Shown: positions 53,285 through 62,394, counted from the stretch's first letter. The stretch is 64,000 nucleotides of DNA from Paenibacillus odorifer (GCF_000758725.1 NZ_CP009428.1:2666001-2730000), one strand, 5' to 3'. Numbers and translations are program-made. The notes: generated by a model from the sequence alone, not told the origin.

Positions 53285-53951
53285 TTACTTGTATGTCCTT
53301 CAAAATATAATCCCAGCTATCATAATCGTTCATATCCTCAGGAACTTCTAACACACAAATATTATTAATATTCCAACTTAATTCTTGTACCGAGGTTGCT
53401 TCACGAACGGGATTAAGAATAAGAATAATAAATTCGTTCGGTTTTAATAAACCAGATAAAATCGATTGTAGCTCTACAGCCTGTTCATATGAGGCGGACC
53501 ATCTAATGAATAAAGTTTTTTTACTGGTGATTAACTTGTCCCAAAATCTATTAATTCGTAATTCCAGCTTCGCTTTATACGAAGGATAGGTTGTAGACCA
53601 GTGTTTACCTTGGTGGATTGGAAAATCATGAACGGAGATAATGTTATATAAAGTATCCTGAATAAAATAGGATTTCACTAATGCATTTTTGTTCCAATTA
53701 GGATAGACTGGTATTCCATCCTCCAGAAAAAAATGTGTTTCATCAAGGATTTGCAGATTTATTAATTCCATGAAATTTTGAAATCTATTCTTATACAGTC
53801 TATTTACATCAGCCAATGAATAAGAAACCATCCAGTCGAGTGGCATGGAGAATTTCCTCAAGCTATTTCTTTGCAGATTTATAGCAGGAGCACAAGACAT
53901 CCCTAAGCTTACTATTAAATCATAGCTTTTTTTCACAGCTTGTAATTTCAT
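53274..53951 (-). CDS. DUF1796 family putative papain-like cysteine peptidase
   Basis: About 225 residues. The N-terminus holds LIVSLGMSCAPAINLQRNSL and SMPLDWMVSYSLADV, the C-x-P-A... and P-x-D-W-M pattern of DUF1796, which is predicted to have a papain-like fold with the early Cys as nucleophile; HDFP (about residue 116) could carry the His. Family members occur near surface polysaccharide or phosphonate genes. Start is uncertain (ATG 53951, ATG 53963 or TTG 53969). Confidence 0.8.
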   Translation of the reverse strand: MKLQAVKKSYDLIVSLGMSCAPAINLQRNSLRKFSMPLDWMVSYSLADVNRLYKNRFQNFMELINLQILDETHFFLEDGIPVYPNWNKNALVKSYFIQDTLYNIISVHDFPIHQGKHWSTTYPSYKAKLELRINRFWDKLITSKKTLFIRWSASYEQAVELQSILSGLLKPNEFIILILNPVREATSVQELSWNINNICVLEVPEDMNDYDSWDYILKDIQVTNN

Positions 53952-54083
53952 GGACGCACCCATTTTCAATCAGATTCAATTCCTAATAAATTATATACAC
54001 CATTTTCTAGGAATGATTGGACTTTAAGTGTAATGAGAAACACAGAAAAAAGAGAGCAGCAATTTCACTGCCCCCTAAACCTA

Positions 54084-54332
54084 TTAGTTACGTTGTAACA
54101 AAATATATCCGCTAATGTTTGAAGTCTTTTTACGAAAGACTACTTTAAAACCAACATCGTTGTCTAATAAGCAAGCCAAAGCGGTGTTAAGCAATCCATT
54201 GGGTCTCAAGCTAGGTCTGCAAGGCACGGCATTTCCAATAACACGGGCGGCAATAATCCTACGTGCTGATCCAGCAACCAAAGGATTTCTGCTCCAACTG
54301 ATCAACACTAAATCAGGCTGACGAGTAGCCAT
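54084..54332 (-). CDS. Small hypothetical protein
   Basis: An 82-residue basic protein starting MATRQPDLVLISWSRNPLVA and ending KKTSNISGYILLQRN, with a CRPSLRPNGLLNTALACLL centre. AAAGGGG lies 10 nt before the ATG, which supports expression, while the opposite-strand frame has no RBS. No family recognised; no signal peptide. Confidence 0.5.
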   Translation of the reverse strand: MATRQPDLVLISWSRNPLVAGSARRIIAARVIGNAVPCRPSLRPNGLLNTALACLLDNDVGFKVVFRKKTSNISGYILLQRN

Positions 54333-54450
54333 GGAAGATCTACCCCTTTCTATTAAGTTTCTTTATATAAAATGCACCATAGATTTTAATGTGCTAAACC
54401 ATAGCGGAGTAAGGAATACATAGGATCGAGTAGGGAGAGGGGCGAATAAT

Positions 54451-55092
54451 ATGGACAAGGTGTTACATAAGATAGCTAATTTGATTAGCGGTGAGGCTAA
54501 TAGAATCATCATTGGGATTTCGGGTCATGGTGCATCTGGAAAAACAACATTTGCTCATAATCTTTTAAAGCTTTTGCAGCAGGATGATGTGAATTATATT
54601 AATACAGACCCCTATATTGTTGAATCTAGTCTTAGAAAATACACTTCTATCGACTATGAATATAAGAATGAACATTACCACGATAAAGTGACAGCTTGTC
54701 ATCCTGCTGCTCATTATATATCTGCTTTAGAGAGAGATATTCATATGTTGAGGGATGGGTTGGATTTTTACACCATTGGCACGGACTATACAAAAAGTAT
54801 GTTCATATCTTCACAAAACAAGATAAATATTGTAGAAGGCATGAGCGTTGCTTTTACTGACCCAAATTTGTATGATCTGAAAATCTACTTATATACGGAT
54901 GGAGAAACCGAGTTGGTGAGAAGGAGTATACGTGATGTTTCTGAAAGAGGAACGGATATAAATTATTTAAGAAAATCCCATGAACAGCGCAGGATGCAAT
55001 ATGAGTTGTTTATGCATTCTTATCATCATAAATTTGATATCGTTTTAAAAAACTCCAATGAAGAGTATGTTCTTGAAAAGGGAACGTTGTAA
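54451..55092 (+). CDS. Uridine kinase-like P-loop NTPase
   Basis: A 213-residue nucleoside-kinase-like protein. Walker A is GISGHGASGKTTFA (about residue 23). The acceptor region has NTDPYIV (about residue 51) and the sugar-binding arm HPAAHYISALERD; the lid is RRSIRDVSERGTDINY (about residue 156). This matches the uridine kinase/phosphoribulokinase superfamily. Cytoplasmic phosphorylation of uridine or a related nucleoside is expected. AGGGAGAGGGG precedes the ATG. Confidence 0.85.
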   Translation: MDKVLHKIANLISGEANRIIIGISGHGASGKTTFAHNLLKLLQQDDVNYINTDPYIVESSLRKYTSIDYEYKNEHYHDKVTACHPAAHYISALERDIHMLRDGLDFYTIGTDYTKSMFISSQNKINIVEGMSVAFTDPNLYDLKIYLYTDGETELVRRSIRDVSERGTDINYLRKSHEQRRMQYELFMHSYHHKFDIVLKNSNEEYVLEKGTL

Positions 55093-55172
55093 AGTCAACT
55101 TCATTCTCGTGGAGTAAAAACAGTGAACAGCGAATCAGGCAATATATTGTGTTGGTCCAGTCGGATATCAAT

Positions 55173-55210
55173 AAAAACACGGAAGCCGCTTTACTGGCTT
55201 CCGTGTTTTT
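55173..55210. terminator. Bidirectional terminator between kinase and pectate lyase genes
   Basis: AACACGGAAGCC/GGCTTCCGTGTT, 12-bp perfect stem, A-rich 5' and T-rich 3' flanks, between convergent genes. Confidence 0.9.
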
Positions 55211-55233
55211 GGAACTGTGTAGATGAACAGACG

Positions 55234-57795
55234 CTATTTATTTACCGCTGAGTCACCTATTGGAGTGAATGTATTCTCCACAGTAATGTTAGAGAACTTA
55301 GCATAGTTCAGTTGTTCAATCTTATTGGCAACATCATTACTGTCAACGGCAAATCCGACATATACCGAACCATCCATAGCAATAGTTCGCTCGCCAATTA
55401 GCTTCCAGTCTTTTCCGTCCGTTGATCCGTAAGCATAAAAAACATCTCCCTTACGGCCAAGTTTGAGCCAATACCCTTGCTCCACACCATTTATTTTGAA
55501 CGGAATATCTGGAACAAGTTGAATGCCAGCTTTTTCAGCAGCTGATACGCTGTCTAAAGTTTCAGTTAATTCATCAAATCCTCCGCTCTTAATGTTTCTG
55601 CCCGTCAGATAAGATGACCAGCTGGTTTCTTTGGACAACTTCACATAGGAGATACCAAGGGCCGCCGCGGCACTGTCTTTATTCAAGTCATCGCGGATCA
55701 TTAGCCCGGTGAAGGCATGGTTGTCAACGGCCCCGATTTCTTCGAGCTTCGCGGTAAATTCCATATCTCCGTTCATTTCTTTATACACGAAGTGGAAGTC
55801 ATCTTTGGTTGCATTGTTCGCTTCAGAACGTTCTGTGCCACCTTCACTTTTTCCAAGCTTTCCGTTGCCTTTAACGGTAAGCACATCATTTGTCATACTT
55901 CCGGAACCCTTAATGTACGGATCACCGATATCTGCTGTAGTCCAACTCTTTCCAGCCAGGGAAGAGGTAGCGGTATTGACATGAATGTTAGCAGCTGTGG
56001 TCTGCGTCTCATTTCCTTGGGTATCGGTCACTCTTGCAGAGATATAGTATGAAGCATCCGTTAAATTCTTGAGGGTATACGTATATGTGTTGCCTTTTTT
56101 GACTGCTTCCCCAAGATATTTAGAGCCATTATATACAGCAACTTTTTTTATTTTGTTTCCGGATTTAGGGGAAGCGTTAATTTTAACTTCGACCTCTTTC
56201 CCGGTAACAAATTGTGCATTGTTTTCTGGCGCCAAAAGCTTAGCAGCGGGGTTGTCGGCGACGTGTTTCATATCAACTAGACCGTTAATATAAAGCTCAA
56301 GCCAGGTGTAACCATTTTTAGTAACCGTTTTGTATGCATCCTTGATGCCCCAGATTTTATTTTTCTTTTCCCACTTGTCGTCTATTCCGTTTTTATTAGT
56401 GTCAAATTGCTTATCATATTGTGCCTCAATGACGCCAAAGTCTGAAATGTAACCCCCGACTTCATGTTCAGTGTTGATATATCTTCCCGAGTTCTGCTCG
56501 ACTTCTGCCACAATTCTTGCATCGATAGCATCGCGACGCGGATAGGTAGCTCCCGCTTGTTGCAGAATGCTTTTTAATAGTGATTCATTCGCTTGCTTTA
56601 CGCCGGACTTAACATAATTATCAAATGCTTTATTGGTAATACCATGGTTAACTCCAGTACTGTCCGCGGAAAGATATGGTGTGGCTGCAAGGGTCGTCTT
56701 TTGTTCACCACTCTGTACACCGGAAAATTTCACATAATCTGAAGAATCATTCAGTAAGCCTGTGAGCTTGCCGTTAATTCTGTTTCCAGCGATGTAGAAA
56801 CCGCCCAGCTTGGTAGCTTCACCGGCATCAATGACTCTGTTAGTTACATTATCTCTTGTACCTGGACCGGCAATTTCGATATTGTTCATAAAGTTAGTAA
56901 AAGTAAAACCTCCGCCATAAGTGCCGTTAAAGCCCCAATTGTAAATTACATTGTTCGAGAACTGAACAACCGCCACATGATCAGCATCTGCAGCACCTGC
57001 GTAACCGCCGCCTAGTCTTGGGTTTCGCGAGGTATGGTTCGCATACAGATTGTGATGGAATGTTGTTTTGTCTCCGCCTGAAATACCACCGTAGCCATGT
57101 CTTCCTTTGGAATGCCCGGATAGAGTCAGACTTTCGGAAATAATGGACCACTGGATCGTGCCATTTTCGCCTCTATATAAAGATAGAGTTTCATCTGTGT
57201 TCCAACTGAAGGAACAATGGTCAATGAGGAAGTAGCTGTTGTCTCTCCCCCAAAGCGCATCCATTGAATCGCTGCCATTATACACATTAGTGGCACCCGG
57301 ACGGAAAGAGGTGTAGCGTATGATGATATTCTCTGAATTGCTGATATTGGTATCCCAACCTGCAATGGTAATTCCGTTGCCTGGAGCGGTTTGCCCAGCG
57401 ATGGTCAGGTTTTTAATATTATTGAGACTTAACGTGCTCTTCAGTTCAATCGTTCCGGAAACATGAAAAACAATTGTACGACCCTCTTTAGGAGTAGATA
57501 AAATCCCATAGCGAAGGGAGCCTGCAATCGGTTTGTCTTTTACAGCGTAATCTTCAAGGGTAGTTACGATGTATACATCGCCTCCTCGACCACCGCTCGT
57601 ATAGGCGCCGCCACCTTCCGCGCCAGGAAAAGCAAGAATAGAGGCACCCGCAAAACTTTTGTCTCCGTCTGTCTGCCCTGAAGCTGCAAGTGTGTGACCT
57701 CCTAAAAATGAAAACGCTACCGAAAAACTCAATAAGACACCCATAACCTTACCTGATTTTTTACTCTTCCATTTCATCTTTTTGACGTATAACAT
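55234..57795 (-). CDS. Secreted multidomain pectate lyase (right-handed beta-helix)
   Basis: About 853 residues. A basic stretch and signal peptide (VMGVLLSFSVAFSFLGGHTL then AASG) are followed by FPGAEGGGAYTSGGRGGDVY, a pectate lyase opening, and beta-helix motifs such as GRDNSYFLIDHCSFSWNTDE and SRNPRLGGGYAGAADADHV. A DTNKNGIDDKWEKKN calcium-type spacer comes next, then an Ig-like domain (about residues 530-620) and a C-terminal DUF1349/laminin-like domain (WLKLGRKGDVFYAYGSTDGK). It would cleave polygalacturonate outside the cell. Start is uncertain: ATG 57795 or 57777; a strong GAGGAGG lies about 45 nt further upstream. Confidence 0.88.
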   Translation of the reverse strand: MLYVKKMKWKSKKSGKVMGVLLSFSVAFSFLGGHTLAASGQTDGDKSFAGASILAFPGAEGGGAYTSGGRGGDVYIVTTLEDYAVKDKPIAGSLRYGILSTPKEGRTIVFHVSGTIELKSTLSLNNIKNLTIAGQTAPGNGITIAGWDTNISNSENIIIRYTSFRPGATNVYNGSDSMDALWGRDNSYFLIDHCSFSWNTDETLSLYRGENGTIQWSIISESLTLSGHSKGRHGYGGISGGDKTTFHHNLYANHTSRNPRLGGGYAGAADADHVAVVQFSNNVIYNWGFNGTYGGGFTFTNFMNNIEIAGPGTRDNVTNRVIDAGEATKLGGFYIAGNRINGKLTGLLNDSSDYVKFSGVQSGEQKTTLAATPYLSADSTGVNHGITNKAFDNYVKSGVKQANESLLKSILQQAGATYPRRDAIDARIVAEVEQNSGRYINTEHEVGGYISDFGVIEAQYDKQFDTNKNGIDDKWEKKNKIWGIKDAYKTVTKNGYTWLELYINGLVDMKHVADNPAAKLLAPENNAQFVTGKEVEVKINASPKSGNKIKKVAVYNGSKYLGEAVKKGNTYTYTLKNLTDASYYISARVTDTQGNETQTTAANIHVNTATSSLAGKSWTTADIGDPYIKGSGSMTNDVLTVKGNGKLGKSEGGTERSEANNATKDDFHFVYKEMNGDMEFTAKLEEIGAVDNHAFTGLMIRDDLNKDSAAAALGISYVKLSKETSWSSYLTGRNIKSGGFDELTETLDSVSAAEKAGIQLVPDIPFKINGVEQGYWLKLGRKGDVFYAYGSTDGKDWKLIGERTIAMDGSVYVGFAVDSNDVANKIEQLNYAKFSNITVENTFTPIGDSAVNK

Positions 57796-58043
57796 GGATA
57801 CAGTCTTATCGCTGAATGCTGTTCCTGTTATACTTCCTCCTCTCAGTGAAATGTTACTGGTCTGCGACAAGCAGCTTACTGGTAATACTTTAAAACTTTT
57901 AGGGCGTATTTACCTGCCAAAAAAATCTTTTTTTGTGCCAACTATTGCTCTTTGGTTCTTGCGCAAACGAACAAATTCATATTATGTTCTTAGTATTACA
58001 GCAGCTATAGTGCTTGGCATTCCATGACGATAGGGAGAAAAAC

Positions 58044-58835
58044 ATGAATATTAAATATCAGCATCGTGACCAGGCGTTTCACTCCTTTATTTCTACCAAT
58101 AACACTTATCCTCTTCATCTACACAAAAATGTAGAGATAACAATGGTTTTGTCCGGCAAAATCAATATCAACATCAATGGAAAAGAGTATGATTTGTCTG
58201 AAGGAGACATAGCGATTATTTTTTCCAATCAACCTCACAGCTACAAAACCATAGAGAAAAGCCAGATCCTGCTGTTCTTTTTTGACGCCACGTTTCCGGG
58301 GGATTTTGCGGGGGATTTGCTTAATCATGTTCCGGATAACCCTATAGTTTCGAAACAAAAGGTGCTTCAAGATCTGCTGGCAACCTTGTATAAACTATAT
58401 AAAGAACAATGTGATGTTCGTCTGCTCAAGGCTTATACCTCTGTAGTATTAGGGCACGCTCTGCCGTTACTGCTAATGAAAAAAGTAGACTACAAAAAAG
58501 AAATGGATCTCGTCCCCAAAATCCTTGCTTACATCGACATGCATTTTTTAGATCACATAAATCTGGATACGCTTTCAAGAGAGCTTGGCATTAGTAAATT
58601 TATCATTTCCCGAATCTTTTCGGAGCAGTTTCATATTTCATTTCGTGATTACATCAATGGCCAACGGGTAGCCTTTGCTCATATGCTGCTGTTATCCACT
58701 ACCCATCCGGTCACGGATATTGCGTTTGATTCCGGATTCAACAGTTTGCGCTCTTTCTATCGTGTTTTTAAAAATGAATACGGGATAACCCCCAATGAAT
58801 TTCGCCGAAAAGTATCGAAGGAGTGTGTAGAATGA
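58044..58835 (+). CDS. AraC-family transcriptional regulator
   Basis: A 263-residue regulator. Residues 1-150 are a cupin domain (YPLHLHKNVEITMVLSGKIN, LSEGDIAIIFSNQPHSYKT). The C-terminal double HTH has INLDTLSRELGISKFIISRI and ITDIAFDSGFNSLRSFYRVF-like recognition helices (VTDIAFDSGFNSLRSFYRV). ATG 58044 with TAGGGAG. It is divergent from the pectate lyase gene and translationally coupled (ATGA) to the DJ-1/PfpI gene; either may be the target. Confidence 0.9.
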   Translation: MNIKYQHRDQAFHSFISTNNTYPLHLHKNVEITMVLSGKINININGKEYDLSEGDIAIIFSNQPHSYKTIEKSQILLFFFDATFPGDFAGDLLNHVPDNPIVSKQKVLQDLLATLYKLYKEQCDVRLLKAYTSVVLGHALPLLLMKKVDYKKEMDLVPKILAYIDMHFLDHINLDTLSRELGISKFIISRIFSEQFHISFRDYINGQRVAFAHMLLLSTTHPVTDIAFDSGFNSLRSFYRVFKNEYGITPNEFRRKVSKECVE

Positions 58836-59431
58836 AAATGCTGAAGATGGCTTATATTCTATTTGACGGAATGACTACGTTAGATTTTGTTGGTTTTTAC
58901 GATGCGGTTACCCGGATGGGAGTTCTAAAGGCGATAGAAAATGTATCGTGGGATTTTTGTTCCAACAAGGAAGAAGTCACGGATGATCGAGGATTGACGT
59001 TGAAAATAAACCAGGTTTCCCCTGATCTGTCAGCCTATGATTTGATATTTATCCCTGGAGGGTTATCCACTCGACAACTTAGATTCGATACTGATTTTAT
59101 AACATGGATTCAGACTGCTCGAGAGGTTGAATACAAGGTGTCAGTGTGTACAGGGGCTTTGATTTTGGGAGCTGCCGGTTTCTTAAATCAGAAGAAGGCG
59201 ACTACCAACCCTTCTGCATATGAACTATTAGCACCTTATTGTTCCGAAGTAGTTAAGGAACGGTTCGTAAGGGATGGAAATGTTTTTACTGGGGGAGGAG
59301 TAGCAGCTTCGATTGATCTGGGTTTATATTTCATAGAATCGCTTACTAATGAAAATGTAGTTCGAGAAATTCAAGAGAAGATGGATTACCCATATTACAA
59401 GCCAATTAACCCTTCCAAAGGGAAATCATAA
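58832..59431 (+). CDS. DJ-1/PfpI family protein
   Basis: A 199-residue class I glutamine-amidotransferase-like protein. YILFDGMTTLDFVGFYDAV begins the fold and VSVCTGALILGAAGFL (about residue 108) holds the nucleophile Cys elbow; KATTNPSAYELLA and FVRDGNVFTGGGVAASIDL are typical of the AraC-associated PfpI/isonitrile hydratase-like subgroup. It may be a stress-linked hydrolase or hydratase. Its ATG overlaps the AraC stop. Confidence 0.88.
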   Translation: MKMLKMAYILFDGMTTLDFVGFYDAVTRMGVLKAIENVSWDFCSNKEEVTDDRGLTLKINQVSPDLSAYDLIFIPGGLSTRQLRFDTDFITWIQTAREVEYKVSVCTGALILGAAGFLNQKKATTNPSAYELLAPYCSEVVKERFVRDGNVFTGGGVAASIDLGLYFIESLTNENVVREIQEKMDYPYYKPINPSKGKS

Positions 59432-59502
59432 CTATAATATATGGGAATTAATGATATAATATCCAAAGTGAAATAATTAAGGTGATGAATAGAGGTGTAA
59501 GT

Positions 59503-59828
59503 ATGTTGGACACAAACTGCCAGTTTTTCCTTTTCTATTTATTTCGATAAAAAGTCAAAAGGAAAAGTATAAACTTGAAGTACTAGATGATAGTGTAGTA
59601 ATTGGTGAAACAAATATTACGTGTGGTTCCTTGAAAAAAATTGTGATTCATAATCCTATTTCAATATTTTTTCATATGATTCCGGCTCAAAAAAAGAAAA
59701 AAATAATTACGATACAGGTAAATAAGGATGAAGCAAAGGATCGAAAAACAATATTAGAAGAGCCACTTAGTCCCAGAAGAGATGTTGAAGATATGAGGTG
59801 TCACGATGAAGATAGGGAAACCGATTAG
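59503..59828 (+). pseudogene. Possible frameshifted small gene, function unknown
   Basis: ATG 59503 opens a 15-codon frame (MLDTNCQFFLFYLFR) that ends within an AT/TTT-rich run, while a second frame is open from 59493 to 59828 and would continue KSQKEKYKLEVLDDSVVIGE, SLKKIVIHNPISIFF. One frameshift near 59525-59530 would join them into a hydrophilic protein of about 105 residues. No family recognised. RBS GAGGTG lies before the ATG. Could be a relic or two non-coding frames. Confidence 0.35.
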
Positions 59829-60270
59829 AAAGAAGATATACGGATTTATTTTGCAAGACAATGAAGTTGGAGAAAAGACCTTATTAGTCTATCTTAATGA
59901 ACCAGAAGTACCCTTTAGATTAGTAGGTGGAAATATCGATGCCGGGGAAACAGAAGAAGAAGCGTTATTCAGGGAAATTCAAGAAGAAAGTGGACTTAAA
60001 CAATTTAAATTAGTAAAGAAAATAGGCACACAATATTATTATAAGGATTTTATAGATGCGAATGTCGAAAGACATGACTACCTTCTAATTCCAGAAACGA
60101 GATTACCTGAAAAGTGGAGCTTCACTGGAGAAGGAGAAGGTGAAGACTATGGGACTATTTTTAACTACCAATGGATAAATCAAGATGAAATATACTTATT
60201 AGACAAAGAGTTTAGAGAATACATGACGGAAGATTACATGCAAGAATTATTCAGCAAGGTAAAAAGGTAA
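59806..60270 (+). CDS. NUDIX hydrolase
   Basis: A 154-residue Nudix protein. The Nudix box is GGNIDAGETEEEALFREIQ followed by EESGL (about residues 45-67), with the required G-x5-E-x7-R-E-x2-E-E pattern. It would hydrolyse nucleoside diphosphate-X compounds; the substrate cannot be read from sequence. AGGTG lies before the ATG, which is inside the end of the preceding possible pseudogene. Confidence 0.9.
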   Translation: MKIGKPIRKKIYGFILQDNEVGEKTLLVYLNEPEVPFRLVGGNIDAGETEEEALFREIQEESGLKQFKLVKKIGTQYYYKDFIDANVERHDYLLIPETRLPEKWSFTGEGEGEDYGTIFNYQWINQDEIYLLDKEFREYMTEDYMQELFSKVKR

Positions 60271-60349
60271 TCCATCTAAACCAAGTGCGAAATGATAATT
60301 TAAAAAAATCGGCTGTAAGTATAAAAAGCATAAAGATGGTGGGATTATT

Positions 60350-60679
60350 TTGCGTGCAGTTAAGCCTATAATGTTATGGTTTATTTCGACGATTTTATTC
60401 ACCCTGGCAGCCTTTGGATTGGAGCTTTGGGAAGGAACTAAAATAAGTACAACAGAATATTACGGTTTTCAAAACATTGGGTTTGCTTTTATTTTTCTGA
60501 TGTTCCTTTTTTCAGTTCTTCTTTACCCGGTTATACTGCTTCCTTTATCATGGGTTATTCGAAAGATAGTTAATCCTTTAATAAGCCGCATAATGATATT
60601 CTTATTGAGTGGTATTGCGGGATATGGTTTCTTTTACGAGGTGTACGATGAACGCTATACGGGAATACCATTTGAATAG
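60350..60679 (+). CDS. Small membrane protein with three predicted helices
   Basis: A 109-residue hydrophobic protein: helices at about 6-25, 43-75 and 85-100. Start TTG with GGTGGGA at 7 nt. Not recognised. It overlaps the start of a second small frame (60648-60782) that would supply another helix. Confidence 0.65.
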   Translation: MRAVKPIMLWFISTILFTLAAFGLELWEGTKISTTEYYGFQNIGFAFIFLMFLFSVLLYPVILLPLSWVIRKIVNPLISRIMIFLLSGIAGYGFFYEVYDERYTGIPFE

Positions 60680-60782
60680 TAGTACAGCTATTATTTTTTT
60701 CGGAATTGCTGGTTTCATTTATGTTCTGGTGGATTACTATTTTGAGCGGCAAGCCATTAAAGCCGAACAAAATCCCTGCTAA
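60648..60782 (+). CDS. Possible 44-residue single-helix membrane peptide
   Basis: An ATG at 60648, with GAGGTG 4 nt upstream inside the previous gene, opens MNAIREYHLNSSTAIIFFG and a membrane helix up to VLVDYYFERQ. It overlaps the previous gene by 32 bp in a different frame. It could be a genuine coupled small protein or the frameshifted tail of that gene. Confidence 0.45.
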   Translation: MNAIREYHLNSSTAIIFFGIAGFIYVLVDYYFERQAIKAEQNPC

Positions 60783-60812
60783 CCGTGGCGGCCGGCAGGG
60801 ACTTTATTTTTT
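60773..60812. terminator. Weak terminator-like hairpin between convergent genes
   Basis: TCCCTGC...GCAGGGA stem with inner GGC/GCC pairs, followed by TTTATTTTTT. Confidence 0.5.
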
Positions 60813-60815
60813 AAT

Positions 60816-61775
60816 CTAAGTATTAGGTAATTTGTCAACCTCATCAGTAAAAGCTTCCAAGTACTGGGTGAATATTCCTGTATCTATTTTGGTGTTTGCA
60901 TCATTTGCAATAGGAGGCGTATCTTGGATTTGTTTGTACATACGATCCATCTCACCCGTGAGCTTAGCCCAGATGCTTTTAATTGAATCATATTTTGCAT
61001 CAAGGTTGTTGATATAATTATCGTACTCCATTTTTTGGTTCATCGCTTTTGCTAATTGCTCGATTGTAAAATCTATATCTATTGTTTGACCCGTAGAGCC
61101 AGTTCCTGAACCTGCATACCAGCTGATATCAACAAATCCATCATTCCAAATATCTGAAACGACAAAATTACTGATTTCTTTAAGCGTCGCTTCAGGAGAC
61201 TGTTCAGTTGTACCTGCATTACCTGAATCTGAAGTATTAATTACAGGTTCCTTAAAGAGTTTCCTCACTTCGTTAAATGCATCCTTGTCCTTGTCATTAG
61301 ACGAATATCCCCAACCAACTTTATCATCCTTAATAAAAATGATAAGTTCGCTATTGGAGGAAGACTTCTCACCTTGGATAAGCACGAGTTTATCTTTTCC
61401 GCCATCTTTGTCCGTATAATCAGCTGTTTCAATTACTGTAGGATTCTTAAGTTTATTATTCTCGGGTGTCTCAGTAGATTCAGCCATTTGGAAAATGGGT
61501 TGTACATCTGGAAGTATATTTTCGGATACGAATTTCTTTTTCGCTTCGATATCTGAACCATTGAGGAAAATCTCCACATAGTTGAGAGCCAGTTTCTCGG
61601 AAGCTGTAAGTTTCTTTTTTGGCTCAGGAGTGGGCTCTGAAGGGCTGGCTGTTGCTTCGGACGGTGTAACTCCTGTAGACGTTGTATTTTTTTTCTCTGA
61701 ATTTGTTGTGGAACTACCACATCCTGAAAGGATTACAATAGTTGCCACGATACATAAAAAAGCTTTTTTGTTCAA
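60816..61775 (-). CDS. Secreted lipoprotein of unknown function
   Basis: A 319-residue lipoprotein: MNKKAFLCIVATIVILSGC with lipobox LSGC (Cys 19), then a Ser/Thr/Pro/Glu-rich linker (EATASPSEPTPEPKKK, about residues 39-54) and a helical-plus-strand domain. Start is TTG with AGGGGG upstream. No enzyme motif seen; function unknown. Confidence 0.75.
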   Translation of the reverse strand: MNKKAFLCIVATIVILSGCGSSTTNSEKKNTTSTGVTPSEATASPSEPTPEPKKKLTASEKLALNYVEIFLNGSDIEAKKKFVSENILPDVQPIFQMAESTETPENNKLKNPTVIETADYTDKDGGKDKLVLIQGEKSSSNSELIIFIKDDKVGWGYSSNDKDKDAFNEVRKLFKEPVINTSDSGNAGTTEQSPEATLKEISNFVVSDIWNDGFVDISWYAGSGTGSTGQTIDIDFTIEQLAKAMNQKMEYDNYINNLDAKYDSIKSIWAKLTGEMDRMYKQIQDTPPIANDANTKIDTGIFTQYLEAFTDEVDKLPNT

Positions 61776-61909
61776 TCTTATATCCCCCTAAATCTGCTAA
61801 TAATTGCTAGTTGATTCTACCAGATATAGGAATAGTAATCTATGAATTTTAATTTATGACGGAACCAATATATTAGATTAGCGTGCTTTATTTTTCGGAG
61901 GTGAACATT

Positions 61910-62293
61910 TTGCTGAAAGTACTAAGGGTGTGCGGTATTTTATTCAGTGCAGCAACAATCATTCTGGGAATCACATTTTTCCGCGGTCAGGATCAAGTGA
62001 TAATCTCTTGGACTATGCTGGGGATGTGCGGAGCTTTAATATTTAATGGAGCGGCATTGTATTTGAAAACTAAAGATAAAATGGCTGTGCTATCCTCGAT
62101 TGTTGGGATTGTACTGTTAATAGTCAGTCTCGCTTACTCAGTTTCCTTTTTGAAAATTAAAAACAACCTCGTCAACCTTAATGGGTCGGTGGGGCTGTTT
62201 TACGTTATTTTCCTTTATATTTATTTCTTTTTCTTCTTTGTGGGTCCGATCTGGCGTCTTACCTTATCGTTCTCATCTACCTCAATAATATAA
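61910..62293 (+). CDS. Small membrane protein, C-terminus possibly extended
   Basis: From TTG 61910 (GGAGG at 8 nt) a 127-residue protein with about four hydrophobic segments (ILFSAATIILGITFF, MCGALIFNGAALYL, IVGIVLLIVSLAY, LFYVIFLYIYFFFFF). The last 24 residues are read across the complementary strand of another likely gene (62221-62394), so the natural protein may have ended earlier. Confidence 0.6.
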   Translation: MLKVLRVCGILFSAATIILGITFFRGQDQVIISWTMLGMCGALIFNGAALYLKTKDKMAVLSSIVGIVLLIVSLAYSVSFLKIKNNLVNLNGSVGLFYVIFLYIYFFFFFVGPIWRLTLSFSSTSII

Positions 62294-62394
62294 ATCTCCT
62301 TCACTGTACCGGAGAGAGTAAACCATTCACGCATAGCTTCAACCTCGGTCATCGGTCCTAATATTCGTTTCCCCCTATAACATATAAAAAACAC
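62221..62394 (-). CDS. Small 57-residue charged protein (not previously called)
   Basis: GTG at 62394, with AAGGAG 5-6 nt upstream, opens a frame reading ...KRILGPMTEVEAMREW... and VKEIYIIEVDENDKVRRQ, then stops at 62221 after a lysine tail. The composition is protein-like and well balanced, and an alternative ATG at 62352 would give 43 residues. It overlaps the 3' end of the membrane protein gene by 73 bp in convergent orientation. No family recognised. Confidence 0.5.
   Translation of the reverse strand: MFFICYRGKRILGPMTEVEAMREWFTLSGTVKEIYIIEVDENDKVRRQIGPTKKKKK

Noticed and set aside
54115..54321. Plus-strand 68-codon frame opposite the small minus-strand gene
   Set aside because: No RBS, and the minus-strand frame has AAAGGGG at proper spacing.
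57782..58027. Plus-strand 81-codon frame between the lyase and AraC genes
   Set aside because: Covers the lyase signal-peptide region in antisense and has no RBS.
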